A stretch of 63,189 bases of DNA, taken from the NCBI GenBank assembly GCA_024638265.1, contig JAHEKQ010000012.1, positions 1-63,189 on the forward strand, in the 5' to 3' direction. The position numbers and the translations under genes were made by a program. Under the pieces are notes generated by a model. It saw only the letters and a program-made list of their open reading frames with translations. It was not told the DNA's origin and did no database searches. This stretch comes from Flammeovirgaceae bacterium. Its GTDB lineage: Bacteria > Bacteroidota > Bacteroidia > Cytophagales > Cyclobacteriaceae. Of the stretch, positions 51,901 to 62,114 are shown piece after piece (position 1 is the stretch's first letter; each line of letters opens with the position of its first letter).

Positions 51901-52584
51901 CTATGAATGTGAGATTTTTTCCAAATGCACGGCGGAAACATTGGAGTGAAGAATAGGAACAATTTCATTTCCCGGACCAACTTCGTAGCCAATCCGGTAG
52001 CCGTTGGCAAGCGGTGCCGAAATTACGTAATAACCGTTTGGTTTCATGGGAAGTTGATCGATTGGGATAAGGGGCAGGCCAGATTCCGGAACGACAAGCT
52101 GCCCGGTACGTTCAAGGTCTTCCACGGCCCTCGAATCCAGGGAGAGGCAAAAATACCGGTCTATTCGCCCCTTTTTAATCACGCTGTTAAAAAAATTACA
52201 GAAACGGTTAATAAATGGATTAGAGAGGTCGATGAAAAAGTCGAATTCCTTCACGCGCGTTCTGACAATAAATGCATCTGAACCTGCCAGACCATAATAG
52301 ACAGCCAACAAGCCGGCAAACGCCAGGCTCATCATTAACCATATATTCCCCAGTTGATTAAAGGCACCCACAAGGAAAAGGGGACAGGATATACCCCCAA
52401 TAATGGTGGGGAAAAGCATTATTTTCCTCCCTATTGCCACCTGCAGGACAGAATCCAGGCTGAAGACCTTATCGTGATTTTTAAGCCGGACTACTAGTTC
52501 ATTGTCCGTTACTATCACCATATGACGGTCTGATGGTGGCTCTGAAAGGTGTGTATACGCTATGGAATCTTCTTTATTAATCAA
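51901..52584 (-). CDS. Uncharacterised two-helix membrane protein
   Basis: A 227-residue protein not in a family I recognise. An N-terminal 70-residue segment has a PH-like strand pattern ('MVIVTDNELVVRL'). Two membrane helices (about 78-95 and 99-117) follow, and a 110-residue soluble C-terminal domain. The annotated start is TTG. An ATG at 52521 would shorten the protein by 21 residues and is equally plausible. It lies 41 nt upstream of the acyltransferase and may be cotranscribed. Confidence 0.55.
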   Translation of the reverse strand: MINKEDSIAYTHLSEPPSDRHMVIVTDNELVVRLKNHDKVFSLDSVLQVAIGRKIMLFPTIIGGISCPLFLVGAFNQLGNIWLMMSLAFAGLLAVYYGLAGSDAFIVRTRVKEFDFFIDLSNPFINRFCNFFNSVIKKGRIDRYFCLSLDSRAVEDLERTGQLVVPESGLPLIPIDQLPMKPNGYYVISAPLANGYRIGYEVGPGNEIVPILHSNVSAVHLEKISHS

Positions 52585-52677
52585 TTCTGATGGCTTACAT
52601 TCATCGAATAATAGGTATGCTGAATTCTAAAATTCGCCTGTTATCAAGCAATAGTAAATTTACTGTAACTAATTAAT

Positions 52678-52685
52678 TATTTTTG
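52678..52685 (+). promoter_or_regulatory. -7 box upstream of the T9SS type B protein gene
   Basis: TATTTTTG matches TAnnTTTG; the -33 element is weak (TTT at 52659). Predicted start near 52691 argues against the GTG at 52699 as initiation codon. Confidence 0.4.
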
Positions 52686-52719
52686 TTGTTCATATTGGGT
52701 GCAGGAAAAGGGAGCAATA

Positions 52720-55617
52720 TTGTCGAGGTTAAAATACATCTTTATTACATTCTTACTTCTGGCGGGCGTCGTTTCAAGTGTAAACGCTACCCACCTGAGG
52801 GCCGGGGAGATCATAATTGAAAGAATCAACTGTCAGAGCCTTACCTTCCGGATTACCATCATAGTGTATACAGATACGGAATCCGGGGTAAAATTTGGTG
52901 ATGGAATTCTTCGTCTTGGAGATGGAAGTGACCCGGACAATGATGGGGAAGCTGGATTTGTCATCCCGGAAATTGACAGTTCGCCAAGGGCTGATCTCGG
53001 CGATAAAGTGGCCATCGCCTCCTATACTTACGAGCATACTTATGGTGCTCCCGGCAAATACGAGATCAGTTATTTTGAATTTAACAGGAATGACGGAATC
53101 CTGAATATGGATAATTCCGTGAATACCCCGTTTTTCATTAACGCCGAGATCAACATAGATCCCTTCCTGGGGTGCAATAACTCACCGGTTTTGTTAATCC
53201 CCCCTATAGACCTTGCCTGCCCCGGCGTAGCATTCTTTCACAATCCCGGTGCCTTTGATCCCGATGGAGACAGCCTTTCATTTGAGCTGATCATTCCCAA
53301 AAAAGATATTGGAACCCCGGTGGATAATTACCGGTTTCCCGTCCAGTCGGAATTCTATCAAAACCTGCCATTCCTCAATGAAGCCGGAACTGGCCCACCG
53401 GAAATAAGTATTGACCCTGTAACAGGGGAGGTTCGATGGGATGCACCAGGTGATGTGGGTGATCCCCGGGGACGGGAATACAATATTACATTCAGGGTCA
53501 ATGAGTGGCGACAGATCGGCGATGAATGGTTCAACCTTGGATTTATAATCCGGGATATGCAGATCATAGTCCAGGATTGCGATAATGAGCGTCCGGGACT
53601 GATCGTCCCTAATGACACCTGTATTGTGGCAGGGACCATCCTGAATGAAATCATCCGGGGAACGGATCCTGACTTTGACGATGTTAAAATTGAGGCGTTT
53701 TCCCAGGTATTTGAGCTGAATTCCAATTCTGCAACCTATTCACCTGATGACGGGATTCTGCAATCCACCAACCCGCCGAATGACACGGCCAACGTACGGT
53801 TTAACTGGCAGACCGATTGTACCCATGTACGGGATCAACCCTACCAGGTGGTCTTCAAAATAACGGATGAACCGCCTAATGGTCCGAAGCTGGTAAGTTT
53901 TGAGACCTGGAATATCACGGTAATCGGCCCTGAACCGGAGTGGGATAATGCGACCCTCGACTTTCCCAATCGTGGAATAGACCTTACCTGGGATCCCTAT
54001 CCCTGTACGAACGCTATCGAACTCCAGGTTTGGCGAAGGGTTGACAGTTTCGCATATACTCCTGGTTATTGCCAAACCGGAATGCCTGAATTCCTTGGCT
54101 ATGAGCAGATTGCCTCTCTAAGCTCCACGGCTACTTCCTATTTTGATGATAATAATGGTGCTGGCCTCGATTTTGGAGCCAGTTATTGTTACAGATTGGT
54201 CGCATCCTTCGGAATCCCGGGAGGAGGGGAAAGTATCCTTTCTGAAGAAATATGTCTTCCTCCAGTTTCCGCAGATGCCCCCGTGATCACGAATGTTACG
54301 GTAGATAAAACAGATCCTGCAAATGGCGAAGTGACGGTGCGATGGACACCGCCTTTTGATATTGATATCGCAGATTTCGGTACGGACTACCGATATGAAG
54401 TTCAGCGCGGAACCGGATTACTGCCGGGGAGTTTCACCTCTGTGGGTACGGTCGCTGACACCTTCTTTGTTGATACCGGTTTTGAAACGGAACAAAATGC
54501 TTACGCATACAGAATCGTACTCTACTCTAATGATGCCGTAATCGTGGGTCCTAATGATCCCATTGATACCTCAGCGGTAGCTTCGACGGTTAGGCTTGAA
54601 CCGCGATCTCTTTTCGAAAGAATTGAGCTGTTCTGGACTGCGGAAGTACCCTGGTCCAATAATAGCCAGGATTACCCATGGCATTATATTTACCGGAAGA
54701 GGGAACAGGATAGTGATGATACATTCCTGCTGATCGATAGTGTAAACGTCAATACCCAGGGCTTTTACTATCTCGACTCGGGACAGTACAATAATATTCC
54801 GCTCCTTGATGCCCAGGTATACTGTTACTATGTCACAACTAAGGGTACCTATGGGAACCCGGCAATAATGGAACCCTTATTTAATGATTCGCAGGTAGCA
54901 TGCGCACAACCCAGTGATGATATTCCCCCATGTGTGGTAGAACTGTCTGTGGATGATCAGACCTGCCAGGATTTTCTTAATAGTGCCTCTTGCGATTTCG
55001 CCGAATTCAGAAATGAACTCACCTGGAATCAGCCTGTAGGAATCGGGTGCCAGGATGATGTATTGAGGTACGATATCTACTACAGTCCTACGCGTAACGG
55101 AACCTATCAATTCCTCACTTCCGTAAACGACACTGTTTTCATAGACGATAATCTCGTTTCATTTGCCCGTTGTTATAAGGTAAGAGCGGTTGACCGGTCA
55201 GGAAATGTCAGTGAGTTTTCAGAAGAAGTTTGTTTTGATAATTGCCCGTATTTCGAGCTGCCCAATGTTTTCACCCCTGGAAATAATGATGGGTGTAATG
55301 ATCTGTTCTCTGCCTACAGCAACAGGACCAATGTAGGAGAAACCGGCAGTGGTGGATGTGGAGATATTGACACCAGCAAGTGCGCCAGGTTTGTCAAGTC
55401 GGTGAACTTCAAAGTGGTTAACCGCTGGGGTAAACTGGTTTATGATTACCAGTCAGGGGGTGAGAACTCTATCTACATTGATTGGGACGGTCGCGACAAC
55501 CAGGGCCGTGAATTGTCTTCAGGTACTTATTTCTACATAGCAGAAGTAAGCTTCGATGTAGTCGACACCGAAGAACAGGTACAGACCTACAAGGGATGGG
55601 TCCAGCTTATCCGTTAG
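52720..55617 (+). CDS. Large surface protein with T9SS type B (gliding-motility-associated) C-terminal domain
   Basis: 965 residues. TTG at 52720 is chosen. AAGGGAG lies 5 nt upstream and the protein then begins with a clean signal peptide, 'MSRLKYIFITFLLLAGVVSS', cleaved near 'VNA'. A GTG at 52699 would add seven residues. The mature N-terminus 'THLRAGEIIIE' is typical of a recurrent Bacteroidota surface family. About 170-330 contain cadherin/PKD-like repeats ('GAFDPDGDSLSFEL'). Fibronectin III-like modules span about 410-840. The CHU_C/type B sorting domain runs from 'ELPNVFTPGNNDGCND' (about 847) to the end, with 'NRWGKLVYDY' and 'SSGTYFYIAEV'. Exported by the type IX system. Ligand unknown. 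Confidence 0.9.
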   Translation: MSRLKYIFITFLLLAGVVSSVNATHLRAGEIIIERINCQSLTFRITIIVYTDTESGVKFGDGILRLGDGSDPDNDGEAGFVIPEIDSSPRADLGDKVAIASYTYEHTYGAPGKYEISYFEFNRNDGILNMDNSVNTPFFINAEINIDPFLGCNNSPVLLIPPIDLACPGVAFFHNPGAFDPDGDSLSFELIIPKKDIGTPVDNYRFPVQSEFYQNLPFLNEAGTGPPEISIDPVTGEVRWDAPGDVGDPRGREYNITFRVNEWRQIGDEWFNLGFIIRDMQIIVQDCDNERPGLIVPNDTCIVAGTILNEIIRGTDPDFDDVKIEAFSQVFELNSNSATYSPDDGILQSTNPPNDTANVRFNWQTDCTHVRDQPYQVVFKITDEPPNGPKLVSFETWNITVIGPEPEWDNATLDFPNRGIDLTWDPYPCTNAIELQVWRRVDSFAYTPGYCQTGMPEFLGYEQIASLSSTATSYFDDNNGAGLDFGASYCYRLVASFGIPGGGESILSEEICLPPVSADAPVITNVTVDKTDPANGEVTVRWTPPFDIDIADFGTDYRYEVQRGTGLLPGSFTSVGTVADTFFVDTGFETEQNAYAYRIVLYSNDAVIVGPNDPIDTSAVASTVRLEPRSLFERIELFWTAEVPWSNNSQDYPWHYIYRKREQDSDDTFLLIDSVNVNTQGFYYLDSGQYNNIPLLDAQVYCYYVTTKGTYGNPAIMEPLFNDSQVACAQPSDDIPPCVVELSVDDQTCQDFLNSASCDFAEFRNELTWNQPVGIGCQDDVLRYDIYYSPTRNGTYQFLTSVNDTVFIDDNLVSFARCYKVRAVDRSGNVSEFSEEVCFDNCPYFELPNVFTPGNNDGCNDLFSAYSNRTNVGETGSGGCGDIDTSKCARFVKSVNFKVVNRWGKLVYDYQSGGENSIYIDWDGRDNQGRELSSGTYFYIAEVSFDVVDTEEQVQTYKGWVQLIR

Positions 55618-55637
55618 AACATTCAAAATCCTTTCCT

Positions 55638-55657
55638 TATTTTTGCCCTCGGCAAAA
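55638..55657 (+). promoter_or_regulatory. fabD promoter box overlapping a palindrome
   Basis: TATTTTTG (55638-55645) matches the -7 consensus. It overlaps a perfect inverted repeat TTTTGCC-CTC-GGCAAAA (55641-55657). No good -33 element is visible. The ATG of fabD lies 11 nt after the repeat. Confidence 0.45.
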
Positions 55658-55667
55658 TCAATAACTT

Positions 55668-56546
55668 ATGAAGGCATATGTATTTCCCGGTCAGGGTGCC
55701 CAGTTTTCCGGGATGGGCAAAGATCTTTACGATTCAGATAATAATGCGAGGCAGCTATTCGATAGGGCTAATGAACTCCTTGGTTTTAAGATCACTGAAG
55801 TCATGTTCAGCGGTACCGATGATGAACTGAAGCAGACCAATGTTACCCAACCGGCCATATTCCTTCACTCTGTGATCCTGGCTATGACTGCCGAGGAATT
55901 CAAACCCGATATGGTAGCCGGTCATAGCCTGGGGGAATTTAGTGCGCTGGTGACTAACGGGGCCTTGTCCTTTGAGGATGGTCTGAACCTGGTGGCCAAG
56001 CGGGCGGATGCTATGCAAAAAGCCTGTGAGATCAATCCATCAACCATGGCAGCGATTATAGGTCTTGAAGATAAGGTGGTCGAGGATATATGTGATTCCA
56101 TTGATGAAATCGTCGTGGCGGCCAACTATAATTGCCCCGGTCAATTGGTCATTTCAGGATCACACAAGGGAATTGAGATCGCCTGTGCAAAGTTGACCGA
56201 GGCAGGAGCGAGAAGGGCACTTCCCCTTCCTGTTGGAGGGGCATTTCACTCACCGTTGATGGAGCCCGCAAGGGAAGAACTTGCAGCTGCCATTGAAAAT
56301 ACAGAATTCGGCAACCCCAGCTGTCCTATTTATCAAAACGCTACTGCTTCCCCCTCCACCGATGTCAGTGTAATCAAGCAAAATCTGATTGATCAACTAA
56401 CTGCGCCCGTCAAATGGACGCAAAGTGTCCAGAATATGGTCGCAGATGGGGCAGTGACCTTTATCGAATCAGGTCCGGGAAAAGTGTTGCAGGGACTGGT
56501 AAAGAAAATCCACAGGGAAGCTGAAGTAAGTGGAATCAGGGATTAG
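55668..56546 (+). CDS. fabD: Malonyl-CoA:ACP transacylase
   Basis: Loads malonyl onto ACP for fatty acid synthesis. 'YVFPGQGAQFSGMGKDLY' at the N-terminus; active-site Ser in 'VAGHSLGEFSALV' (about residue 87); His in 'PVGGAFHSPLMEPA'. 292 residues, typical. Alone on the plus strand; its 3' end overlaps convergent folK by 11 nt. Confidence 0.97.
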   Translation: MKAYVFPGQGAQFSGMGKDLYDSDNNARQLFDRANELLGFKITEVMFSGTDDELKQTNVTQPAIFLHSVILAMTAEEFKPDMVAGHSLGEFSALVTNGALSFEDGLNLVAKRADAMQKACEINPSTMAAIIGLEDKVVEDICDSIDEIVVAANYNCPGQLVISGSHKGIEIACAKLTEAGARRALPLPVGGAFHSPLMEPAREELAAAIENTEFGNPSCPIYQNATASPSTDVSVIKQNLIDQLTAPVKWTQSVQNMVADGAVTFIESGPGKVLQGLVKKIHREAEVSGIRD

Positions 56547-57054
56547 ACCGACCGTTTCCCTGGTGTAACCTGACCTCTCCGTGATCGGGACATTCGGATA
56601 AAAGTTCACTTATTGTTTTCCCCAGGACGGGATGACTGAAATCAGGAATTAATTGATTAAGGGGTTCCAGGGTAAATCGCCTTAAATGCAATTCTGGGTG
56701 CGGAACTTTAAGTTCCGGAAGATCAATGACACTTTTACCATAGAATAGCAGGTCGATATCAATGTTTCTCGGCCCCCACTTTCCATTTCTCTTTCTACCT
56801 AAGAGATTTTCAACCTGCAGAAGTTGAGACAAAACAGTTACCGGGTCATGACTGCTTCTTACATGGATGACCTGGTTGAGAAAGGTTGGTTGATCAGTTT
56901 TACCCCATGCCCGCGTAGAATACACTGAAGAGCGATCCATAATCTCAAAATCCCGACTTTCCAGGAGATCAATTCCATTCTTTAAATAAGCTTCCCGGTC
57001 CCCGAGATTACTTCCCAACAACAAATAGATATCGTTTTCAACTCTTTCAGTCAT
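56536..57054 (-). CDS. folK: 2-amino-4-hydroxy-6-hydroxymethyldihydropteridine diphosphokinase
   Basis: Pyrophosphorylates the pterin in folate synthesis. 'YLLLGSNLGDREAYLKNGI' and the signature 'WGPRNIDIDLLFYG' are diagnostic; 'VPHPELHLRRFTLEPL' follows. 172 residues, normal. It is divergent from sppA with 84 nt between starts. Confidence 0.95.
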   Translation of the reverse strand: MTERVENDIYLLLGSNLGDREAYLKNGIDLLESRDFEIMDRSSVYSTRAWGKTDQPTFLNQVIHVRSSHDPVTVLSQLLQVENLLGRKRNGKWGPRNIDIDLLFYGKSVIDLPELKVPHPELHLRRFTLEPLNQLIPDFSHPVLGKTISELLSECPDHGEVRLHQGNGRSNP

Positions 57055-57138
57055 CTATACAACCGTTTACCAGTTTTCTTCTACAGCCTGTGCGCAATCT
57101 GCGTATTATTATCATGCAATTATACTAACTATTAAATA

Positions 57139-58878
57139 ATGCAATTTCTAAAATATACTCTTGCGACGCTTCTTGGGCTTACGCTGTTTTCCATCCTTGG
57201 GTTCTTTATTATTATTGGAATCATTTCTGCAGCTACTGCGGAAAAACCCGTGACTGTTGAAGAGGGTTCGGTCCTTCATTTACAGCTTAATAGTCCCATT
57301 GCGGAACAGGAAGTAGAAGATCCACTGGGTGAACTGGGAATCTTTGGTGATGTCAACCGAATCGGACTTGTACAATTAAGACTGGTGCTTGAAAAGGCTA
57401 AGGAAGATCCCAAGATTAAGGGAGTATTGCTTGATGCACCATTCGTCATGGCCGGGTTTGCTTCCACAGGAGAGATCAGGGACGCACTGGAAAGTTTTAA
57501 GGAGTCCGGTAAGTTTATCGTGTCATACACCAATTATTATTCAGAAGCAGGCTATTACCTCTCCTCAGTGTCTGATGAGGTATACATGCATCCCGAAGGA
57601 GTGATTGAACTGAATGGACTGAATTCCATTGTATTGTTTTATAAGAATATGTTTGACAAGCTGGATATTGAGGCACAGATATTCAGGGTGGGAGAATACA
57701 AAAGTGCGGTAGAGCCCTTTATGCGAGATGACTTGAGCGAAGAGAACAGGGAACAGATTGCCTCACTAATGAACTCCATCATGGACCGGTTTACTGCCCA
57801 GATGGCTAGCTCCAGGGGAATTGAGGAAAGCCGGATGGCTGAAATCATCAATGCAATGGAAGTTCGTAAACCAGAAGACGCCATGGACCTCAACTTGGTG
57901 GATGGTCTGATCTATACAGATGAATTAAGTGATATTGTTGCCGAAAAGGCAGGAACTGAAGAAGGTCAGAAAACTCCCTTGATTTCTTATAAGAATTATC
58001 GAAAAACAGTTTCAGATTATGTCAATGCCACCGATGAAATCCGGGTTATTGTAGCTTCCGGGGAAATACTGGATGGTGCAGGCAGTGAAATGATTGACGG
58101 AAAGAAATACGCCAGGCTGATTCGCGATGCCCGGGAAGACGAAGATGTAGATGCGATAGTATTGCGCATCAATTCTCCGGGTGGTCAACTGCTTGCTTCC
58201 GACATGATCTGGAGAGAGGTTAAGTTGGCAGCTGCGGAAAAGACGGTTATTGCTTCCTTTGGTGATTATGCTGCATCAGGAGGATACTACATTGGTATGG
58301 CAGCGGATACAGTTGTTGCTTCCCCAACCACCATCACCGGGTCTATAGGAATATTTGGCATGTTATTCAATTTTGGGGACATGCTGGAAAATAAACTGGG
58401 CATTTCCATTGATGAGGTTAACTCCGGGGAATATTCAGGTATGTATACCGTTACCAGGAGCCTTAACGATGCGGAGAGAACTATAATTCAGGCAGATGTG
58501 GAGAGGGGTTATGAGACCTTCGTTTCAAAGGTTGCTGAAGCGCGTGGTATGACCAATGAAGAGGTGATGGAAATAGCCGATGGCAGGGTATGGACCGGTT
58601 CACAAGGTCTGGAAAATGGTCTTGTCGATATTCACGGTGGTTTAGATACTGCCATTGAAATTGCCGCGGAGGCCGCTGGGATTGAAAATTATAAGTTGTA
58701 TTATTATCCCCGACAAAAGACCATCCTCGAGGAATTGATGGAAATGAGTGATAACCAATCCTCTGAAATCATGATGAAGGAATTCGGAGATCTCTATCCA
58801 CTGATCAAGAGGACTCAACAACTTATAAAATACCAAGGCCTTCAGGCGAGAACACCATGGGAGCTACAATTCAACTAG
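57139..58878 (+). CDS. sppA: Signal peptide peptidase SppA, 67-kDa type
   Basis: Membrane-anchored serine/lysine protease that degrades cleaved signal peptides. An N-terminal helix lies at residues 5-32. There are two ClpP-like domains. The general base Lys188 is in '[17 protein letters not shown]' and nucleophile Ser380 in '[16 protein letters not shown]'. 579 residues, the length of the duplicated-domain type. Its end overlaps bioB by 22 nt. Confidence 0.95.
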   Translation: MQFLKYTLATLLGLTLFSILGFFIIIGIISAATAEKPVTVEEGSVLHLQLNSPIAEQEVEDPLGELGIFGDVNRIGLVQLRLVLEKAKEDPKIKGVLLDAPFVMAGFASTGEIRDALESFKESGKFIVSYTNYYSEAGYYLSSVSDEVYMHPEGVIELNGLNSIVLFYKNMFDKLDIEAQIFRVGEYKSAVEPFMRDDLSEENREQIASLMNSIMDRFTAQMASSRGIEESRMAEIINAMEVRKPEDAMDLNLVDGLIYTDELSDIVAEKAGTEEGQKTPLISYKNYRKTVSDYVNATDEIRVIVASGEILDGAGSEMIDGKKYARLIRDAREDEDVDAIVLRINSPGGQLLASDMIWREVKLAAAEKTVIASFGDYAASGGYYIGMAADTVVASPTTITGSIGIFGMLFNFGDMLENKLGISIDEVNSGEYSGMYTVTRSLNDAERTIIQADVERGYETFVSKVAEARGMTNEEVMEIADGRVWTGSQGLENGLVDIHGGLDTAIEIAAEAAGIENYKLYYYPRQKTILEELMEMSDNQSSEIMMKEFGDLYPLIKRTQQLIKYQGLQARTPWELQFN

Positions 58879-59828
58879 AAGAGATAAAGACCGACTGGAC
58901 CAGGCAAGAAATTGAAGAAATTTATGATCGTCCGGTCCTGGAATTGATATTTCAGGCTGCAACCATACACAGGCAATACAATAATTCAAGAGATGTACAA
59001 GTCTGTACCTTGCTTTCAGTGAAGACGGGTGGCTGTCCGGAGGACTGTGCCTACTGTCCGCAAGCCGCCAGGTACCACACTGATGTAGAAGTTCATAAAT
59101 TATTAGACGTAGAAACTGTAGTTGATGCTGCCAGGGAAGCCAAAGCCAATGGATCCACCCGGTTTTGTATGGGGGCTGCGTGGAGAAAAATCAAAGACAA
59201 CAAGGATTTTGATAATGTGCTGGAGATGGTAAAGCAGGTAAGCGATCTTGATCTGGAGGTTTGTTGTACCATGGGGATGTTGACCGATAATCAGGCGAAA
59301 AGATTGAAGGAAGCGGGATTACATGCCTACAATCACAACCTGGATACCAGCGAGGAATTCTATGGTGATATAATTACCACGAGAACCTATGACGACCGAC
59401 TCGATACGCTGGAAAACGTAAGGAAAGCTAAAATCAACGTTTGCTCCGGGGGTATTATCGGGCTGGGAGAATCAAAAATGGACAGGATCGGTATGCTTCA
59501 TACATTGTCCACGCTCCCGGAACACCCCGAATCAGTCCCTGTGAATGCGCTGGTACCGGTTGAGGGTACACCCCTGGAAGATCAACCCCGAGTTTCCGTA
59601 TGGGATATGGTACGGATGATTGCCACGGCGAGGATAATCATGCCAAAAACAAAGATCCGGCTCAGTGCTGGCCGGATCATGATGAATTATGAGGAGCAGG
59701 CCCTTTGTTTTCTAGGCGGGGCCAACTCAATATTTTCTGGTGAAAAGCTCCTGACGACGCCCAATAACGAGGTTGTTAATGACCGGGAGATGTTCAGGAT
59801 CCTCGATCTTAACCCGCAGGAGGGTTAG
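58857..59828 (+). CDS. bioB: Biotin synthase
   Basis: Radical SAM enzyme inserting sulfur into dethiobiotin. The SAM-cluster motif is '[16 protein letters not shown]' (CxxxCxxC). 'FCMGAAWR', '[12 protein letters not shown]' and '[26 protein letters not shown]' (in part) are family signatures, with the Arg near the [2Fe-2S] cluster in 'RLSAGR'. 323 residues. The start lies inside the last codons of sppA. Supplies biotin for AccB. Confidence 0.97.
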   Translation: MGATIQLEEIKTDWTRQEIEEIYDRPVLELIFQAATIHRQYNNSRDVQVCTLLSVKTGGCPEDCAYCPQAARYHTDVEVHKLLDVETVVDAAREAKANGSTRFCMGAAWRKIKDNKDFDNVLEMVKQVSDLDLEVCCTMGMLTDNQAKRLKEAGLHAYNHNLDTSEEFYGDIITTRTYDDRLDTLENVRKAKINVCSGGIIGLGESKMDRIGMLHTLSTLPEHPESVPVNALVPVEGTPLEDQPRVSVWDMVRMIATARIIMPKTKIRLSAGRIMMNYEEQALCFLGGANSIFSGEKLLTTPNNEVVNDREMFRILDLNPQEG

Positions 59829-59962
59829 CCATCGGGATCATTTTGAGTACTTGAACCGCTACTACCAGAACCATCGGGAAGGACAACTTCTTCGGAGCAT
59901 CCGCTGAGTGCCAGGGCGGTACCGATTGTAATTGCTAGGATAAGGGCTTTTACTTTTTTCAT
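59825..59962 (-). CDS. Very small lipoprotein
   Basis: 45 residues from the ATG at 59962: '[21 protein letters not shown]' is a good lipoprotein signal with lipobox at Cys22. The mature part is only about 24 residues, Gly/Ser/Asp-rich. Longer in-frame starts up to 60073 are not credible. It overlaps the bioB stop by 4 nt. Function unknown. Confidence 0.6.
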   Translation of the reverse strand: MKKVKALILAITIGTALALSGCSEEVVLPDGSGSSGSSTQNDPDG

Positions 59963-60063
59963 TTTTAGTGTTATTTTAAAAGTTCGAATTGGTTTTAGTG
60001 ACGGCACAAGGTTACGTATTATCGTAAAAAATGTTGATAGACAATCGATATCAAATAATACAC

Positions 60064-62106
60064 ATGTCAGCAAAACACTGGTTTTTTGCTGGAATTTGCC
60101 TATTTTTACTCTTAGCCTCGCTAGGACCGCTCTATGGACAGGGCGATAAAACCCGCATCCTTAAAGATGAAATTCCGCGGATTCAACCCGTAGCATTTTC
60201 TTATTTTGATCAATTTGGAGCATTGCGGAATTCAAATCCCGACTCCATGCATAAGCTCTTGGATAAATCTTACAGGTATTTTCGTGAGATTGACGATAAC
60301 CTCCACATGGCAAAAGCCCTGGATTACAAGGGCCTGCTTGAGCATGATGCAAAGAACTATGATGAGGCCATAGACCTATTCATGAGGGCCTACCGGGAAG
60401 CAGCCTACCTGGGTAATAATGAACGATTGGGGAGTATCACCCTTCACCTGGGGAGTATTTACGGTGATATGGGGGAACTGGACAGCGCCTTGCACTATAC
60501 GCTAGAGTCAGTCAATATCCGTAGGGATATAAACAAGCTCGAGAAGATCGGGAGCCCAATGAATAATATCGGGAATTACATGGAGCGATTGGGGAGGTAT
60601 GAGGACGCTATCTCTTATTTTGAAAAATCAGCTATTAATCACCTTAAGTACGGAAAGAAGTATAAGTATTTAGATACCCAGGGTAATCTCGCGGCCCTAT
60701 TGCTTTCCCAGGGCAGGTATGAAGAGGTCTTGCAATTGACCGAGGAGGCCATGGCGGTTAATTGTGAAAATTGTGAGGATCTGTATGCGGTACTTAAGCA
60801 GAAAAGGGGAATAGCCATGTATTGGATGAAGGGAGATCCAGAACTGGCTGAATCACTCCTGAGGGAATCTCTAATAGTATTGCAGACAGAGAGCAGGTAT
60901 GTTGAACATCAGTGTGCGACATTGCGTACCCTTGCCCTGCTTGCCAAGGACCGTGGGGATACAGATATCTATATCGACTTGCTGGACCAGAGCCTGGCAT
61001 TGGCACTGGAAAATGATCAATTAATGCAATTGCAGTCTAATTACCTGGAGTTTGGACGCTACCATGAAGAAATCGAAGATTTCAAGAATGCCCTTCATTT
61101 CTTTCAACTTTACAATATGATCTCAGATTCGGTATTGGGCCCCTATGCCGTTGGGAGTGCTGATAAGGTCATCATGGAAGATCTGAGAAAGAGGTCACAG
61201 CGCCTAATCCAGGAACAGCAAGCGGCTATCCAGAGTAAGAATCGAGAGAACCAGTTGATGAGAATTATCGGGGGATTGTTTGTCGCGTTAATTCTCGGCG
61301 GCTGGCGAGCCTATTTCCTGATCAACCGGAAGAACAAGACCATAGAGGATCAGAACGATGAACTGCAGAAATTCAATGATACCCTGAAACTCGATGTGGT
61401 TCAACGCACCTCAGAACTGGAAGAAACTTCCAAGGTGTTGGATAATTTCATATACCGGACCTCGCATGATATTCGGGGACCTATTGCCAGTTTGAAAGGC
61501 CTTTCGAATGTAGCCCAGCTGGAAGTCGATGACCCAGTGGCCCGGGAATACTTTGACCGGATCCGAAACACCGCTGACAATATGGAATATGTGCTCGACG
61601 GTTTGCGCGAGGTGAATAAGGTAAAGTACGCCGAGATTCTTACCGAGGAATTCGATGTGAGGGAACTCGTGATCCGTTCGGTCAACCACCGTCGCAAAGG
61701 CAGGAAGCACATCTCGGTGACACTGAGCAAGCCCGAAAAAATCATGTTGAGTTCCGACCAGGAAATTGCTTTTGCAGCGGTAGATAAGATCATCGATAAT
61801 GCCTTTAAATTTCATCGACCCCAATCCATTAAACCTGAAGTGTTCATTGACACTTACAAATACAACGGTGGAGTGAAAGTCAAGATCTCGGATAACGGCA
61901 TCGGTATCGACGAAGAACAAATCGAGTATATTTTCGGGCTCTTTGGCAGGGCTTCTGACCAGTCCCAATTTGGGGGCATTGGGTTATACGTGGCCAAACT
62001 GGCTATCAACCGCCTGGGCGGGGCCATCCGGGCCGAGAGAAATTTCAAGAAGGGCCTGACCTGTTTTGAAATATATCTTCCCCACCTCAAGACCGAGGAT
62101 AAATAA
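60064..62106 (+). CDS. TPR-containing sensor histidine kinase
   Basis: 680 residues from the ATG at 60064, giving a clean signal peptide ('HWFFAGICLFLLLASLGPLYG'). The periplasmic part has about seven TPR-like helical hairpins ('AKALDYKGLLEHDAKNYDEA', 'MNNIGNYMERLGRYEDAISY'). One membrane helix lies near 398-420, then a coiled coil. The dimerisation helix has His468 in 'YRTSHDIRGPIASLKGL', and the ATPase domain has 'DKIIDNAFKFH', 'DNGIGIDEEQIEYIFGLFGR' and 'GGIGLYVAK'. There is no receiver domain and no response regulator alongside. The ATG at 60031 is less likely because it displaces the signal. Confidence 0.9.
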   Translation: MSAKHWFFAGICLFLLLASLGPLYGQGDKTRILKDEIPRIQPVAFSYFDQFGALRNSNPDSMHKLLDKSYRYFREIDDNLHMAKALDYKGLLEHDAKNYDEAIDLFMRAYREAAYLGNNERLGSITLHLGSIYGDMGELDSALHYTLESVNIRRDINKLEKIGSPMNNIGNYMERLGRYEDAISYFEKSAINHLKYGKKYKYLDTQGNLAALLLSQGRYEEVLQLTEEAMAVNCENCEDLYAVLKQKRGIAMYWMKGDPELAESLLRESLIVLQTESRYVEHQCATLRTLALLAKDRGDTDIYIDLLDQSLALALENDQLMQLQSNYLEFGRYHEEIEDFKNALHFFQLYNMISDSVLGPYAVGSADKVIMEDLRKRSQRLIQEQQAAIQSKNRENQLMRIIGGLFVALILGGWRAYFLINRKNKTIEDQNDELQKFNDTLKLDVVQRTSELEETSKVLDNFIYRTSHDIRGPIASLKGLSNVAQLEVDDPVAREYFDRIRNTADNMEYVLDGLREVNKVKYAEILTEEFDVRELVIRSVNHRRKGRKHISVTLSKPEKIMLSSDQEIAFAAVDKIIDNAFKFHRPQSIKPEVFIDTYKYNGGVKVKISDNGIGIDEEQIEYIFGLFGRASDQSQFGGIGLYVAKLAINRLGGAIRAERNFKKGLTCFEIYLPHLKTEDK

Positions 62107-62114
62107 CACTATCC

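Noticed and set aside
61411-61968. 185-codon minus-strand frame opposite the histidine kinase
   Set aside because: Lies opposite the conserved H-box and ATPase domains; composition is that of a shadow frame.
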